Positions 49,337 to 58,620 of a DNA stretch of 64,000 nucleotides are shown here, piece by piece. Source of the DNA: an uncultured Eubacterium sp. GTDB lineage: Bacteria; Bacillota; Clostridia; Lachnospirales; Lachnospiraceae. Location of the stretch: positions 1 to 64,000 of the forward strand of contig CAJUIL010000001.1 in the NCBI GenBank assembly GCA_910586225.1, read 5' to 3'. A program made the position numbers and the translations under genes. The first letter of the stretch is position 1, and every line of letters starts with the position of its first letter. The notes under the pieces were generated by a model. It saw only the letters and a program-made list of their open reading frames with translations. It searched no databases and had not been told where the DNA came from.

Positions 49337-50227
49337 TTATAAGATCATTTTATAGGCAGGAGCAAGGATCAGAGAAGCCCTCGCCCCTATGTACTTTTTA
49401 TAAAATACTTTCTGCAAGTCACTAATATATGGAGTGCCCTCTATGAAATGATTGATTTCCTCCATATCCAGTCTTCCATAAATTCTTTTCACTGACTCAT
49501 TACAATCTGCATTTTCCGCCTTCATCAGGTAATCATAATAATTGATTTTCCTGCCGTCCAGTTTCACAGCAGAAGTCGGAAACTGGAACACCCTCCTGTT
49601 TAATGCATCCTCATTTTCCAGTACACTTCGCATAATACCTTCGTCCGCTTGTGGGAGTAGGCAGCTTCCGCAATCATAAACCGGGGCAATGCCAGTGGTC
49701 TTTAATATAGGGTCGTACAAAAATCCCCAGTTACCATTATGCCGGTCAAAATTACCAAGCAGCGCATCAATGACAAACACCTCCCAAAAGTGCTCCAACA
49801 GGCGTCCCGCTTCTACAAACTGCTGTTTTTCTATCGTTTCCAGAATGTCGCAGAGCTCCGTCCCGCTTCCGTTGCTGTCTGAATCAAGGATCGTATTCTT
49901 GATAGAACAAAAGTCAAAGAGCAGCTTTCCGTCTGCGGTAAAGTCATGACAGGCACAGACAATTTTTGTCTTCCCTGCCACGTCAAAGGTTCCAAGCATA
50001 GTCTCTTGTGCCGTAACGCCCAGCATACGGAAGATGCTGCATGCAATATGTTCCGAAAAACAGCTGTTGGTATAAGAAAGTTCCGTAGGCTTTGCCTCGC
50101 CTGAAGGTGGGAATTTCAGCATATACTGCTGCCCTTCATATTCCACAGCAATTTTTTTTCCATTCGCACCATTATATGCCTTACCAAATACCCTCCTGCA
50201 GCTGGTAAAATCTGTACTCCCATTCAT
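49337..50227 (-). CDS. HipA-like (CtkA-type) protein kinase
   Basis: A 296-aa protein with the HipA/CtkA kinase fold and without the N-terminal HipA subdomain. Putative ATP-anchoring Lys38 is in MLKFPP. The catalytic loop GNFDRHNGNWG lies at residues 158-168 (Asp161, Arg162, His163, Asn166) and the metal-binding Asp185 is in PVYDCGS. The start is the ATG at 50227, which overlaps the XRE gene's TGA (ATGA) and has AAAGGA 8 nt upstream. It is a probable Ser/Thr kinase toxin or regulator; the target is unknown. Confidence 0.8.
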   Translation of the reverse strand: MNGSTDFTSCRRVFGKAYNGANGKKIAVEYEGQQYMLKFPPSGEAKPTELSYTNSCFSEHIACSIFRMLGVTAQETMLGTFDVAGKTKIVCACHDFTADGKLLFDFCSIKNTILDSDSNGSGTELCDILETIEKQQFVEAGRLLEHFWEVFVIDALLGNFDRHNGNWGFLYDPILKTTGIAPVYDCGSCLLPQADEGIMRSVLENEDALNRRVFQFPTSAVKLDGRKINYYDYLMKAENADCNESVKRIYGRLDMEEINHFIEGTPYISDLQKVFYKKYIGARASLILAPAYKMIL

Positions 50228-50646
50228 ACACACGTTCCTTTCCAAAGATACTTCTGCCGCAGGTAATCTGCGTGTTCTGGGGTAATAACGCCCTCACTGA
50301 TTTCCGCCATATTGATGCTGCCATACAGTTCTCCCCATAAGCAGTCCAAAATGTCAGATTTCATTCTTAATCCTTCCTTGTATGCGTCCAGATCATGTTG
50401 CAAATAGTCCGGCAGACCGAACTCGAAGCTACGTTCTCTCTTTGTCTCCCGAATCCCACTTTCCATCAGCATTTCCATAGAAACACCGAGCGCATTTGCT
50501 ATTTTATAAACTATTTCCTCAGAACATTTTTCCAACTTTGTTTTGCCGCTGCAGATATCATTCAGGGTAGTAGATGACACCCCCGCCGCAACTGCAAGCT
50601 GGTATTTTGTCATGTTTCTTTTATCCAGCAAATCTTCTATGATCAT
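50224..50646 (-). CDS. XRE-family regulator of the kinase cassette
   Basis: A 140-aa protein. Residues 1 to about 62 form a helix-turn-helix (KYQLAVAAGVSSTTLNDICS) of the Cro/C1 type, followed by a C-terminal part (AYKEGLRMKSDILDCLWGEL) likely to contact a kinase. GAGGTG within the end of the upstream kinase gene serves as its SD. It lies between two HipA-like kinase genes with 4-nt gap and 4-nt overlap. By analogy with HipB it probably represses the cassette and neutralises a kinase (inference). Confidence 0.8.
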   Translation of the reverse strand: MIIEDLLDKRNMTKYQLAVAAGVSSTTLNDICSGKTKLEKCSEEIVYKIANALGVSMEMLMESGIRETKRERSFEFGLPDYLQHDLDAYKEGLRMKSDILDCLWGELYGSINMAEISEGVITPEHADYLRQKYLWKGTCV

Positions 50647-50650
50647 GCTT

Positions 50651-51757
50651 CTACACCTCGCTCACCCTTATGATATCGTCATACCGCAATAAAAGCTCCA
50701 GCCTGGCGCAAAACATTTCATAATACTGCGGCAGCCAGGTAAACAGTTCTTTTCCCACTTCCTTTACCTGGTTCAGCCCGATTTCCCGGACCGCGCAAAC
50801 TGCCGCCTCTTTCTGCGTCATCTGCTGGCCAAAAGCCGTCTGGCAGTTGGCTCCTTCTATCGTATCATATGCATGGAACGACTGGTTAAAATCCATCAGC
50901 GGATGAAGCGCCAAAGGCTGGTTGTCCGCAGCCTGAACGAGCACTCCCCAGTTGCCCCAATGCCTGTCCGTATTTCCCGTCAGGTAATCGATGATGTTCA
51001 TCATATAATACTGATACCGGTCCAGCTCTAACACCGCCTGCCGCAAATTGCCGTCGTGATTTTGCACATAAATGCCAAACGCTTCGATGGAGGCGATCGA
51101 TATATCTACAGACGTCATGTTTTTACTGACCGTCACCTTTTCCCCGTCAAAAAAGCCTTCCTCGTAAAGAACCTGCGATACAGCAAAGCATCTGCAAATA
51201 CGGCTCGCGAGCAGCTCCCGCTCCACCGCGTCCTCTCCCCCGTTTTTCAACAGGTAAAAGCCGTTTTCTGTACGCTGCCATGCTTTAGGAAAGCAGCCGT
51301 TGGTTGACAGATCCCTAGAAAGATATTCGTTCTGCACAGTATACTGCCTGCCCTTTAACGCAATATCGACAAATGTCTGGTCCAGATGGTTTTCATACAA
51401 ATTGATTTCCCGAAATGTAACGCACTCTCCTGCCTGTTTTACCCAAAACACATCTGTAATGGACGCACAGCGGCACGCCAGCGCAATTTTTGCCCGCTCC
51501 CTGTCCGTCACAGCCTGCGCTAAGCCGGCACTATTTAAGATTTCCTTTGCGTATTTCCGGTCCAGCGTCAGTACTCTGGATGCACACCAGTAATAAAAAT
51601 TGGTAATATTGTTTACCAGCGTGTCGATATCCTCGTTTTCCTCCAGATATAGATTGTACGGCAGGAACGTTTCTTCAAAAATGGTACAATGCCCTGCACT
51701 ATCAACAACTGCAGTCTTTTTATCCTTGTGCATGATTTCGTAAATCTGTTTTTCCAT
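50651..51757 (-). CDS. second HipA-like kinase
   Basis: A 368-aa protein with the HipA-like catalytic signature GNTDRHWGNWG at residues 261-271 (Asp264, Arg265, His266, Asn269) and the downstream metal motif LMDFNQSF (Asp289). A YLLK motif (Lys171) and the helix ELLASRI are the likely ATP site. It is divergent from the neighbouring 296-aa kinase and has a long unrecognised N-terminal region (1 to about 150). It begins 3 nt after a HAD phosphatase gene with GGGAG as SD, so it may be transcribed with the upstream metabolic genes. Confidence 0.75.
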   Translation of the reverse strand: MEKQIYEIMHKDKKTAVVDSAGHCTIFEETFLPYNLYLEENEDIDTLVNNITNFYYWCASRVLTLDRKYAKEILNSAGLAQAVTDRERAKIALACRCASITDVFWVKQAGECVTFREINLYENHLDQTFVDIALKGRQYTVQNEYLSRDLSTNGCFPKAWQRTENGFYLLKNGGEDAVERELLASRICRCFAVSQVLYEEGFFDGEKVTVSKNMTSVDISIASIEAFGIYVQNHDGNLRQAVLELDRYQYYMMNIIDYLTGNTDRHWGNWGVLVQAADNQPLALHPLMDFNQSFHAYDTIEGANCQTAFGQQMTQKEAAVCAVREIGLNQVKEVGKELFTWLPQYYEMFCARLELLLRYDDIIRVSEV

Positions 51758-51760
51758 GCC

Positions 51761-52591
51761 CTAAACTCCCGCTTCCAGGAAAAACCGCCGGATCAGCTCT
51801 CCAACTGCCCCTTCGTTATGATCTCTTTCGCATAGATAGTCCGCAGCCTCCTTCGCTGCCGCGTGCGCGTTGCGCGGCGCGGCTCCGATGCCCGCGGCCT
51901 TTAGCATCGCGATATCATTGCGCTCGTCTCCCGCCGAAACAGACGCTTCCACGGAAAGCCCCAGATATTTGCACAGCCCCTCGACCGCAGCGCCCTTAGA
52001 TATGCCTGCCGGACAATATTCTAAAAACTGCTCACACGAAAAAAAGCTGTTTAATACGCCCTCTGTCCATGCCGCGTTTTCCTTTTGGAAGTTTACCAGC
52101 CGCTCATGGCTGTCTAAGCTTGCCACGATCATTTTTGCCGGAGCCTGCGTCAGCTGCTGCGGCATATCCAGCGCGGTGCGAAGCGGCAGCCTTGTATGCC
52201 CGGTATAAGCATCTGTCTCCGATGTAGCGCGCAGCGTCAGCACCGTATCATCCTTGCGGTCATACGTATGCATATAAAGCCCTGCGCGCTCTGTCTCCAA
52301 AAACATCCGGCGCACAGCTTCCAGCGGGACTGAGGCATAGGAGATCACATGATCCTGCGAAGGGTCATAGAGCACACCGCCGTTATAGGCGGCGATATAA
52401 CAGCCTTTCCGCTCCAGTCCAAACTGCTGTGCCACCGCCCGCGCGCTTGCAAGCGGACGGCCGGTGCAGATCGCAAACAAATGTCCTTGCTTTAACATTT
52501 CATCAATCGCTTCTTTTGTGCCGCTTTCAATTTCCTTTTGGTCGTTGAGCAGCGTTCCGTCCAAATCAGAAAACAGTATCTTTTTTTCCAT
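51761..52591 (-). CDS. Cof-type HAD-IIB phosphatase
   Basis: A 276-aa haloacid-dehalogenase hydrolase. Motif I DLDGTLLNDQKEI, motif II ICTGRP, motif III Lys in PAGISKGAAVEGL and motif IV GDERNDIAML are present, with a C2B cap in the middle, typical of Cof-like sugar-phosphate or nucleotide-phosphate phosphatases. The specific substrate is not evident. It follows ppk by 28 nt and precedes the kinase cassette by 3 nt. Confidence 0.93.
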   Translation of the reverse strand: MEKKILFSDLDGTLLNDQKEIESGTKEAIDEMLKQGHLFAICTGRPLASARAVAQQFGLERKGCYIAAYNGGVLYDPSQDHVISYASVPLEAVRRMFLETERAGLYMHTYDRKDDTVLTLRATSETDAYTGHTRLPLRTALDMPQQLTQAPAKMIVASLDSHERLVNFQKENAAWTEGVLNSFFSCEQFLEYCPAGISKGAAVEGLCKYLGLSVEASVSAGDERNDIAMLKAAGIGAAPRNAHAAAKEAADYLCERDHNEGAVGELIRRFFLEAGV

Positions 52592-52619
52592 TCCATCCTC
52601 CCCTTTGGCCCTGCCGCGG

Positions 52620-54908
52620 CTATCCTACAGGCTCAGCCGGGACAAACACGCGCTTTTGGTAAGCCTTATCTTCCTTTGGCACAAGCGACTCCGCTTCTTT
52701 ACAGAAAATCTCCTGCGAATTGACAAGCACCTTACCACGCTTGTCGATCTTTTCATACGTACCATCTTGCTGCAGTACATGAGCCTTTACATTATCCTCA
52801 AATTCCACGTCCAGAATGTGCAGCACCTTCTTTTTCAGCTCTTCATCTAAGACCGGAAATACGATTTCCACCCTGCGGTCCAGATTACGCGGCATCCAGT
52901 CCGCGCTTCCCATATAAACCTCAGCATGACCATCGTTGCAGAAATCAAAGATACGACTGTGCTCCAAGAAATTTCCGACGATGGAATGCACTTGGATATT
53001 TTCGCTCACATTTGGAATGCCCGCACGCAGACAGCAAATGCCGCGGATCAACAGCTGGATCTTAACACCTGCTGACGACGCTTCATACAGCGCTTCGATC
53101 ATCTCTTGGTCGCAGAGCGAGTTCATCTTTGCACGGATATACGCCTGCTTGCCTTCCCTGGCGTTTCGCGTCTCCCGGTGCACGAGCTTTAAGAATTTTT
53201 TGCGCAGCCAGATCGGCGCTACCGCAAGCGAATTCCAGCTCAGCGGCTCTGAATAGCCGGACAGCATATTAAAGACAGCTGTCGCATCCTCACCAATGGC
53301 CTCCGAGCAGGTCAGCACTCCGCAGTCGGTATACAGCTTCGCTGTAGAATCGTTGTAGTTCCCGGTTCCCAGATGCACATAGCGGCGGATTCCCTCGTCC
53401 TCACGCCTTACGACAAGCGCGATCTTACTGTGGGTCTTTAAGCCGACAATACCGTAAATAACATGACAGCCTGCCTGCTCCAGCTTTTTCGCCCAGACAA
53501 TATTATTCTCTTCATCAAAGCGCGCCTTTAACTCTACCAGTACCGTAACCTGCTTGCCGTTTTCCGCAGCCTGCGCCAGCGACGCAATGATCGGAGAATT
53601 ACCGCTGACACGGTAAAGCGTCATTTTGATCGCCAATACTTGCTCGTCGTTCGCAGCCTGACGGATCAATTCCATGACAGGGCCGAAGGTCTGGTACGGA
53701 TGATGCAGCAGGATATCGCCCTTTTGGATCGCTTCAAAAATATTTTCTCCCGGCATGACCTCCGGAACGAGCTGCGGCTTATGCGGCTCGTAACGCAGAT
53801 GATCGCAGCCTGGCAGCCCGTACATCTTCATTAAAAAGGTAAAATCAATCGGCCCGCTGATATAAAAAATATCCTGCTTGTTTTCAATATGCAGCTCGTC
53901 TTTTAGAAATTCCAGCAGCTTTTTATCTATGCCATCCTCTACCTCAAGACGGATAACCTCGCCCCACTGACGCTTTTTCAGCTGCTTTTGGATCTCTTTT
54001 AACAGATCCGGCGCTTCGTCCTCGTCGATCGAAAAATCTGCGTTACGCATGATCCGATATGGATATGCGCACAGCACCTTATAATTCAAAAACAGCTTGT
54101 CGATATTTTTTTCAATCACCTGCTCCAGCAGGATAAACACCTTTTCCTCCGGATTTTTAGACGGCACCGGAACAAGTCTTGCCATACCGCTCGGCACCTG
54201 AACCGTCGCAAATTCCGGCTTTGCTCCTTTTTTGGCTTTTTTATCCTTCTTTTTTGAGGATTTTTCCTTGCCGGCGTCCTCCTTTGTCGCTGTATGCGTC
54301 CCGCTGTCCGGCTCCTGCCCGTCTGCCTCAGCATCCGTATCCTCGTTTTGTCCGTCCGCGGACTTATGATCTAACAGCCCGCCAGTGCCTTTATATTCAA
54401 TAACTGCCGCAATGTTCAATGATCTGTTGCGTATCAGCGGAAACGGCCTGCTGGAATCTACCGCCATCGGCGTTAAGACCGGATAGACTTCATTTTCAAA
54501 ATAGTCGTCTACAAACGCCGCCTGCTCCTGCGTCAGCTTCTCGTACGCGTCAATAATATAAATATTCTCCTGATTCATCAAAGGCAGCAGCGAACGGTTG
54601 TATGTAGAATACTGCAGGTTGACAAGCTCCCTTGTATCTTCATTGACACGCTCCAGCTGCTTTAACGCATCCATACCCGCAATATCCGCCTTTTTCACGC
54701 CAGCGTGCAGCATATCCTTGAGCGAAGCAACTCTGACCATAAAAAACTCATCCAGATTGGAAGAGGTGATACTGACAAATTTCAGCCGCTCCAGCAACGG
54801 AATCGTCTTATCCCGCGCTTCATTTAACACCCGCCGGTTAAATTTGATCCAGCTAATCTCCCGGTTCTCAAAATACTCCGGTTTTGTGTAATCCGTTGTT
54901 TTTTCCAT
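52620..54908 (-). CDS. ppk: polyphosphate kinase (PPK1)
   Basis: A 762-aa enzyme reversibly polymerising ATP gamma-phosphate into polyphosphate. The N domain (YFENREISWIKFNRRVLNEA), head domain and the two phospholipase-D-like C domains are present, with catalytic His in THSKIALVVRRE and the HLGTGNYNDSTAKLYTD motif. An acidic/Lys-rich insertion at about residues 185-240 (SSKKKDKKAKKGAK) makes it longer than the about 690-aa family norm. GGAGGA precedes the ATG. It sits next to an exopolyphosphatase-like gene. Confidence 0.96.
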   Translation of the reverse strand: MEKTTDYTKPEYFENREISWIKFNRRVLNEARDKTIPLLERLKFVSITSSNLDEFFMVRVASLKDMLHAGVKKADIAGMDALKQLERVNEDTRELVNLQYSTYNRSLLPLMNQENIYIIDAYEKLTQEQAAFVDDYFENEVYPVLTPMAVDSSRPFPLIRNRSLNIAAVIEYKGTGGLLDHKSADGQNEDTDAEADGQEPDSGTHTATKEDAGKEKSSKKKDKKAKKGAKPEFATVQVPSGMARLVPVPSKNPEEKVFILLEQVIEKNIDKLFLNYKVLCAYPYRIMRNADFSIDEDEAPDLLKEIQKQLKKRQWGEVIRLEVEDGIDKKLLEFLKDELHIENKQDIFYISGPIDFTFLMKMYGLPGCDHLRYEPHKPQLVPEVMPGENIFEAIQKGDILLHHPYQTFGPVMELIRQAANDEQVLAIKMTLYRVSGNSPIIASLAQAAENGKQVTVLVELKARFDEENNIVWAKKLEQAGCHVIYGIVGLKTHSKIALVVRREDEGIRRYVHLGTGNYNDSTAKLYTDCGVLTCSEAIGEDATAVFNMLSGYSEPLSWNSLAVAPIWLRKKFLKLVHRETRNAREGKQAYIRAKMNSLCDQEMIEALYEASSAGVKIQLLIRGICCLRAGIPNVSENIQVHSIVGNFLEHSRIFDFCNDGHAEVYMGSADWMPRNLDRRVEIVFPVLDEELKKKVLHILDVEFEDNVKAHVLQQDGTYEKIDKRGKVLVNSQEIFCKEAESLVPKEDKAYQKRVFVPAEPVG

Positions 54909-54923
54909 GAAATCCTCCTCTAT

Positions 54924-56465
54924 TTATCCATATACACGCTTTTCCTTGATCACCGGCTTTAACCCGAAAATCGACTCAAACGCCTCAGCCTTAGCTGCTA
55001 ACAACCCCTTTTCCAGCGCGATATCACTGTTCGTTTCAATCGTGATCACAAGCTGTTTATTTTTCAATACCGCCTTTACATTTTTAAATTTCTGCCTGTG
55101 GCTGCGGTCCATCGCGTTTGCCACGCGTAAGATCGCCGCCAGCTTTGCAACGATCAAGTAGCTGTGCTGGTCCATCCGGTCTGCCAGCTCCTCATATGGG
55201 TCTAACGGCGACGTATTATACAGCACAACGCTGGCCACCATCTCCCGCTCCAGATGCGTCAGACCGATGATCTCCGTCGCACGGATGATCTGATACGCAC
55301 AGATCGCGCTGTTCGCAAGGCTGATATACTTGCCGCAGTCATGCAGCATTGCCGCTACCTTGAGCAGCAGCCGTTCCCTCTTTCCCATGCCGTGTACCTT
55401 TTTCATCGCGTCAAATAAAAGCGACGACATCTCGGTCAGCGCGTCGATATGCTGGCTATAGCTCATATACCGGATCGACATATTTTTAGCCGCTGATAAA
55501 ATATCCTCTTCAAAATCATGCGCTGAATGGACGATCTTATGCGACTGTGCATAATCGTAAGCAATCCCGTCGCTCGTATCCACATCCGGAAACCAAATCG
55601 TCTGCGCGTGCATCGCCTGTGTCAGCTTCGCGTAAAGGATCACAGACGGCAGCACTAGGATATCCTTTTCGTTTGACAGGTTCAGTATTTCCGAAATCTC
55701 TTCCACGCTCTTTTTATCCAGCTTCTTTAAAAAATCGATAAACCTGTGCGCCTCTACGACATTCATTTCTTCGTTGTTTTTACTGATTTTACGCATGATC
55801 TCTGAGATATAATCACCCATTAAGATCACGTTTTTGATCTTTTCACCCGGCTGCATATACTGCGCCAGAAAAACCGCCAGCTCCTTATCCACCAGCTCCT
55901 CCAGCTGGTTTTCCAAATGCAGCACGTTGTGTTCAATATCCGAAAGCATTTCCATCAGACGCATCGTACCGATTGCAAGATGCTGCGTCGTCACAGCCCT
56001 GCCGCTGACAAACAGCGTAATCTGCAGGCTTCCGCCGCCGACATCAATCACTGCTGCGCTGTCCTTGGTCATTTTATCAAAATCCGGCCTTGCAGCGACG
56101 CCTTTATAAGTTAAAAACCGCCGCTCGGAATTGCTCAAGGTTGCGACCTCAAGCCCCGTCATTGTTTTGATCTGGTCTAAGATAAACATCATATTTTTCG
56201 CTTCGCCGACAACATTTCCGGCAAACGCACGGTACTCCTTTGCCTTGTAGCCTTGCATGATCTTTGCAAAATCCGCAAGGATCAGGCACAGCTCCTCCAC
56301 CAAATCAGACCCGATCACACCGGAATGAAACGTATCCCGTCCAAGCTCCAGGCGCGTACGGATATGGTCAATCTCACGGATCTTCTTTTTGCCGGATAAT
56401 TCAAAAATTTTCAGGCTCACCTCATAAGAGCCGATATAAATTGCTGCAAAAGTTGTAATCGCCAT
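54924..56465 (-). CDS. Ppx/GppA-family phosphatase with HD domain
   Basis: A 513-aa protein. The N-terminal actin-like ASKHA fold spans about residues 1-300, with the phosphate motif IDVGGGSLQITLFVSGR and Glu/Asp catalytic surroundings of Ppx/GppA. A C-terminal HD-type domain (about 320-500) shows MLHDCGKYI and LAAILRVANAMDRS. The protein likely hydrolyses polyphosphate and/or guanosine pentaphosphate. The ATG at 56465 has AAGGAG 6 nt upstream, replacing a longer frame to 56573. It is encoded with ppk, so it may balance polyphosphate (inference). Confidence 0.92.
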   Translation of the reverse strand: MAITTFAAIYIGSYEVSLKIFELSGKKKIREIDHIRTRLELGRDTFHSGVIGSDLVEELCLILADFAKIMQGYKAKEYRAFAGNVVGEAKNMMFILDQIKTMTGLEVATLSNSERRFLTYKGVAARPDFDKMTKDSAAVIDVGGGSLQITLFVSGRAVTTQHLAIGTMRLMEMLSDIEHNVLHLENQLEELVDKELAVFLAQYMQPGEKIKNVILMGDYISEIMRKISKNNEEMNVVEAHRFIDFLKKLDKKSVEEISEILNLSNEKDILVLPSVILYAKLTQAMHAQTIWFPDVDTSDGIAYDYAQSHKIVHSAHDFEEDILSAAKNMSIRYMSYSQHIDALTEMSSLLFDAMKKVHGMGKRERLLLKVAAMLHDCGKYISLANSAICAYQIIRATEIIGLTHLEREMVASVVLYNTSPLDPYEELADRMDQHSYLIVAKLAAILRVANAMDRSHRQKFKNVKAVLKNKQLVITIETNSDIALEKGLLAAKAEAFESIFGLKPVIKEKRVYG

Positions 56466-56496
56466 ATCATTCTCCTTTTTGTAAATGGCCAAACAG

Positions 56497-57651
56497 TTAA
56501 TAATTCCCAAGCACCCGCATAGTCTCGCATTCCTCCGCCAGTCCCCGCAAAGCATTCGCAACCGCGCTTTCATTCAGATTTCCTTTAAAATCAATGAAAA
56601 ACCGATACTGCCAGTTCGTGCCCTCCCGATCCTTTAACGGCCTTGACTGGATAAAGTTCATGTTCAGGTCATTGTAAATAATATGCGACAGCGCATGGTA
56701 TAACGACCCGCTCTGGTGCTTGATCTCCAAACAGATGCTCATTTTCTGCGCGCCCTTTAAAAATATCTTTCTGTTCGTTACGATAATAAACCGGGTCGAA
56801 TTTTCGCTGTTATCCTGAATATTTTCCTCCAGCACCTTTAATCCATATAGCTGCGCGGTCAGCTCACTGGCAATCGCAGCCTTATGCTTTTTCCCTGATC
56901 TTTTTACTTTGCACGCCGCGACCGCCGTATTGCCTTCCCTCGCGCAGTCCCACTCCTCGTGCTGCTGCAGATAGCGGTCGCATTGCGCGAGCGCCTGCGG
57001 ATGGGAGTAAACGCTTGTAATATCGCTAAGCTCGGCGTCCTGCTGCCCAAGCAGACAGTGCCGGATCGGAATGATCTGCTCACCTACAATATAATTATCG
57101 TACTCCATCAGCAGGTCATAATTTTCCGCCACTACGCCCGCTGTTGAGTTTTCGATCGGAAGCACCGCGTAATCTGCTTCCCCGCTCTGGATCGCCTCCA
57201 TCGCCTCCCGCCAGCTGTCTACATGGAAGCTGTCTAATGCAGCGCCGTCCATACCGCCGCCGAAATATTCGTTCATTGCGATATGGGCGTAAGCGCCTTC
57301 TACGCCTTGGAAAACAATACGGCTTCCCTGCGCATCGATCTTATCTACCTGTTCAAATTCGTTCGGCTCTTCCATGCCATGCTCGGTCAAAAGCTGGTAC
57401 TGCCTTTTGCGGCTGATGGACATAATATGCTCGAACAATTCCCGGATGCCATGCTTTAAAAAGCTCCCCGGTACAAGCGCACTGAGCCTTTGGAGCTTGT
57501 CGCGCTCACGCTCCTTGTCAAATACCTTTTTTCCAGTTTGGATCTTGTATTCTGCAACTTCTGAAGTAAGCTGCATACGTTTAAGATATAACGCTGTGAT
57601 CTCGCTATCGACCTTGTCGATCTCATCTCGGATTAATAATAAGTCTTTCAC
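56497..57651 (-). CDS. pheA: bifunctional chorismate mutase / prephenate dehydratase
   Basis: A 384-aa P-protein of phenylalanine biosynthesis. The chorismate mutase domain is at residues 1 to about 85 (RDEIDKVDSEITALYLKRMQ and a downstream ELFEHIMSISRKRQ). The prephenate dehydratase domain is at about 110-290 (VFQGVEGAYAHIAMNEYFGG, VLPIENSTAGVV, STRFIIVTNR). A C-terminal ACT regulatory domain (SGSLYHALSHI) binds phenylalanine. The GTG at 57651 has AGGGTGG about 5-7 nt upstream; an upstream GTG at 57660 abuts the SD and is less likely. Confidence 0.95.
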   Translation of the reverse strand: MKDLLLIRDEIDKVDSEITALYLKRMQLTSEVAEYKIQTGKKVFDKERERDKLQRLSALVPGSFLKHGIRELFEHIMSISRKRQYQLLTEHGMEEPNEFEQVDKIDAQGSRIVFQGVEGAYAHIAMNEYFGGGMDGAALDSFHVDSWREAMEAIQSGEADYAVLPIENSTAGVVAENYDLLMEYDNYIVGEQIIPIRHCLLGQQDAELSDITSVYSHPQALAQCDRYLQQHEEWDCAREGNTAVAACKVKRSGKKHKAAIASELTAQLYGLKVLEENIQDNSENSTRFIIVTNRKIFLKGAQKMSICLEIKHQSGSLYHALSHIIYNDLNMNFIQSRPLKDREGTNWQYRFFIDFKGNLNESAVANALRGLAEECETMRVLGNY

Positions 57652-57757
57652 TGTGTCCACCCTGTATCTTTTATTCTTATTTCATGCCGCCCTCTCATTC
57701 AATATGACGAAATGGGAATTTGTGTAAACGTTTGTTTTGGGCATTTTTTACATATCT

Positions 57758-57786
57758 ATCATAGTACTTTTTAGGGGAAATTTCAA
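57758..57786 (-). promoter_or_regulatory. pheA promoter
   Basis: -35 TTGAAA (57781-57786), 17-nt spacer, -10 TATGAT (57758-57763), about 105 nt before the pheA start. The leader shows no obvious T-box or attenuator hairpin. Confidence 0.6.
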
Positions 57787-57829
57787 GTATTGGTTTGGAA
57801 TAAATACACCAACAAAGTTCCATTCTTCC

Positions 57830-57858
57830 TTGCTTTCATGAAAAAAATCTTATATACT
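57830..57858 (+). promoter_or_regulatory. promoter of the VapD-like cassette
   Basis: -35 TTGCTT (57830-57835), 17-nt spacer, -10 TATACT (57853-57858), about 55 nt before the first ATG at 57915. It is divergent from pheA. Confidence 0.65.
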
Positions 57859-57914
57859 TTTATATGAGAAAAATCAAAACAAAGCTTACCTAAAATAAAA
57901 GGAGTAACTCAAAT

Positions 57915-58217
57915 ATGTATCATTCTATTATAGAGATCAAAAAAAATGTGCCAAGTGAAATGCTGGCAAACTTACGCACAGTTGCCGAAAATGCTTTTTC
58001 TAACCGAGCCGGGAGTGTAAAAAACTCCAGTAACGACCCATATAGATTTATATTTAAGGGTGGTGAGGATAAATTTGGCTGCCTGGAAGTAGGTATGCTG
58101 GAATTAGAAGATGAATATGATTTTCTTGATCAGGTAGACTCCTGGAACTGGGTTGATGATGATGATCCAAAAGAAAATTGCGATATCCTTAAAGTCTTAG
58201 CGATGCCGGTATATTAG
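57915..58217 (+). CDS. acidic hypothetical protein, VapD-like cassette partner
   Basis: A 100-aa protein of unrecognised family. It has a basic/neutral N terminus (MYHSIIEIKKNVPSEMLAN) and a strongly acidic C-terminal region (LELEDEYDFLDQVDSWNW, VDDDDPKEN). AAAGGAG lies 10 nt before the ATG. It ends 1 nt before the VapD-like gene, indicating translational coupling. The acidic character and position upstream of a VapD-like RNase suit an antitoxin, but the function is inference. Confidence 0.65.
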   Translation: MYHSIIEIKKNVPSEMLANLRTVAENAFSNRAGSVKNSSNDPYRFIFKGGEDKFGCLEVGMLELEDEYDFLDQVDSWNWVDDDDPKENCDILKVLAMPVY

Positions 58218-58218
58218 T

Positions 58219-58581
58219 ATGACGGAAACGAGAAAACAAATAGCTTTCGATCTTGACACGAAAGCCTTAAAGATCTACTATCCAAGCAAGCATTGGCGGA
58301 ACAGCTACGAAGTTATAAAAAAGCATATGCTAAGAAATGGTTTTAAATGGTTGCAGGGTTCCGTATATGTATCTGATAAACCGATGAGCTCGGCGAAAAC
58401 AACTCGTATTCTTGGAAATCTGGCCAAGAAAAATCCATGGCTAAATTTATGTATGCGCGATTGCCGTGAAGCTAATATTGGTAAAGAACACAGTAAGAAC
58501 TATATATTTGATAAAAATGCAGGTATAACGGCGAGAGGAAATAGAAAGAAAATCCAGCAAGAGCTCGTACATCATCCGTGA
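58219..58581 (+). CDS. VapD-like endoribonuclease
   Basis: A 120-aa basic protein resembling the VapD/Cas2-like ferredoxin fold: an N-terminal strand with acidic residues (IAFDLDTKALKIYYP) and the segment FKWLQGSVYVSDKPMSSA, characteristic of VapD, which is related to Cas2. It has an extended C-terminal tail of about 30 residues. VapD is a toxin RNase in several species. The closest family match is by pattern only. Confidence 0.7.
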   Translation: MTETRKQIAFDLDTKALKIYYPSKHWRNSYEVIKKHMLRNGFKWLQGSVYVSDKPMSSAKTTRILGNLAKKNPWLNLCMRDCREANIGKEHSKNYIFDKNAGITARGNRKKIQQELVHHP

Positions 58582-58620
58582 AATAACTCATAATTAGACG
58601 TCTGATATTTTCCAAGAATA

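Noticed and set aside
56425..56440. GCCGATAT on the plus strand in the Ppx/GppA-like gene
   Set aside because: It is coding sequence for YIGS, has no matching -35, and no plus-strand gene follows.
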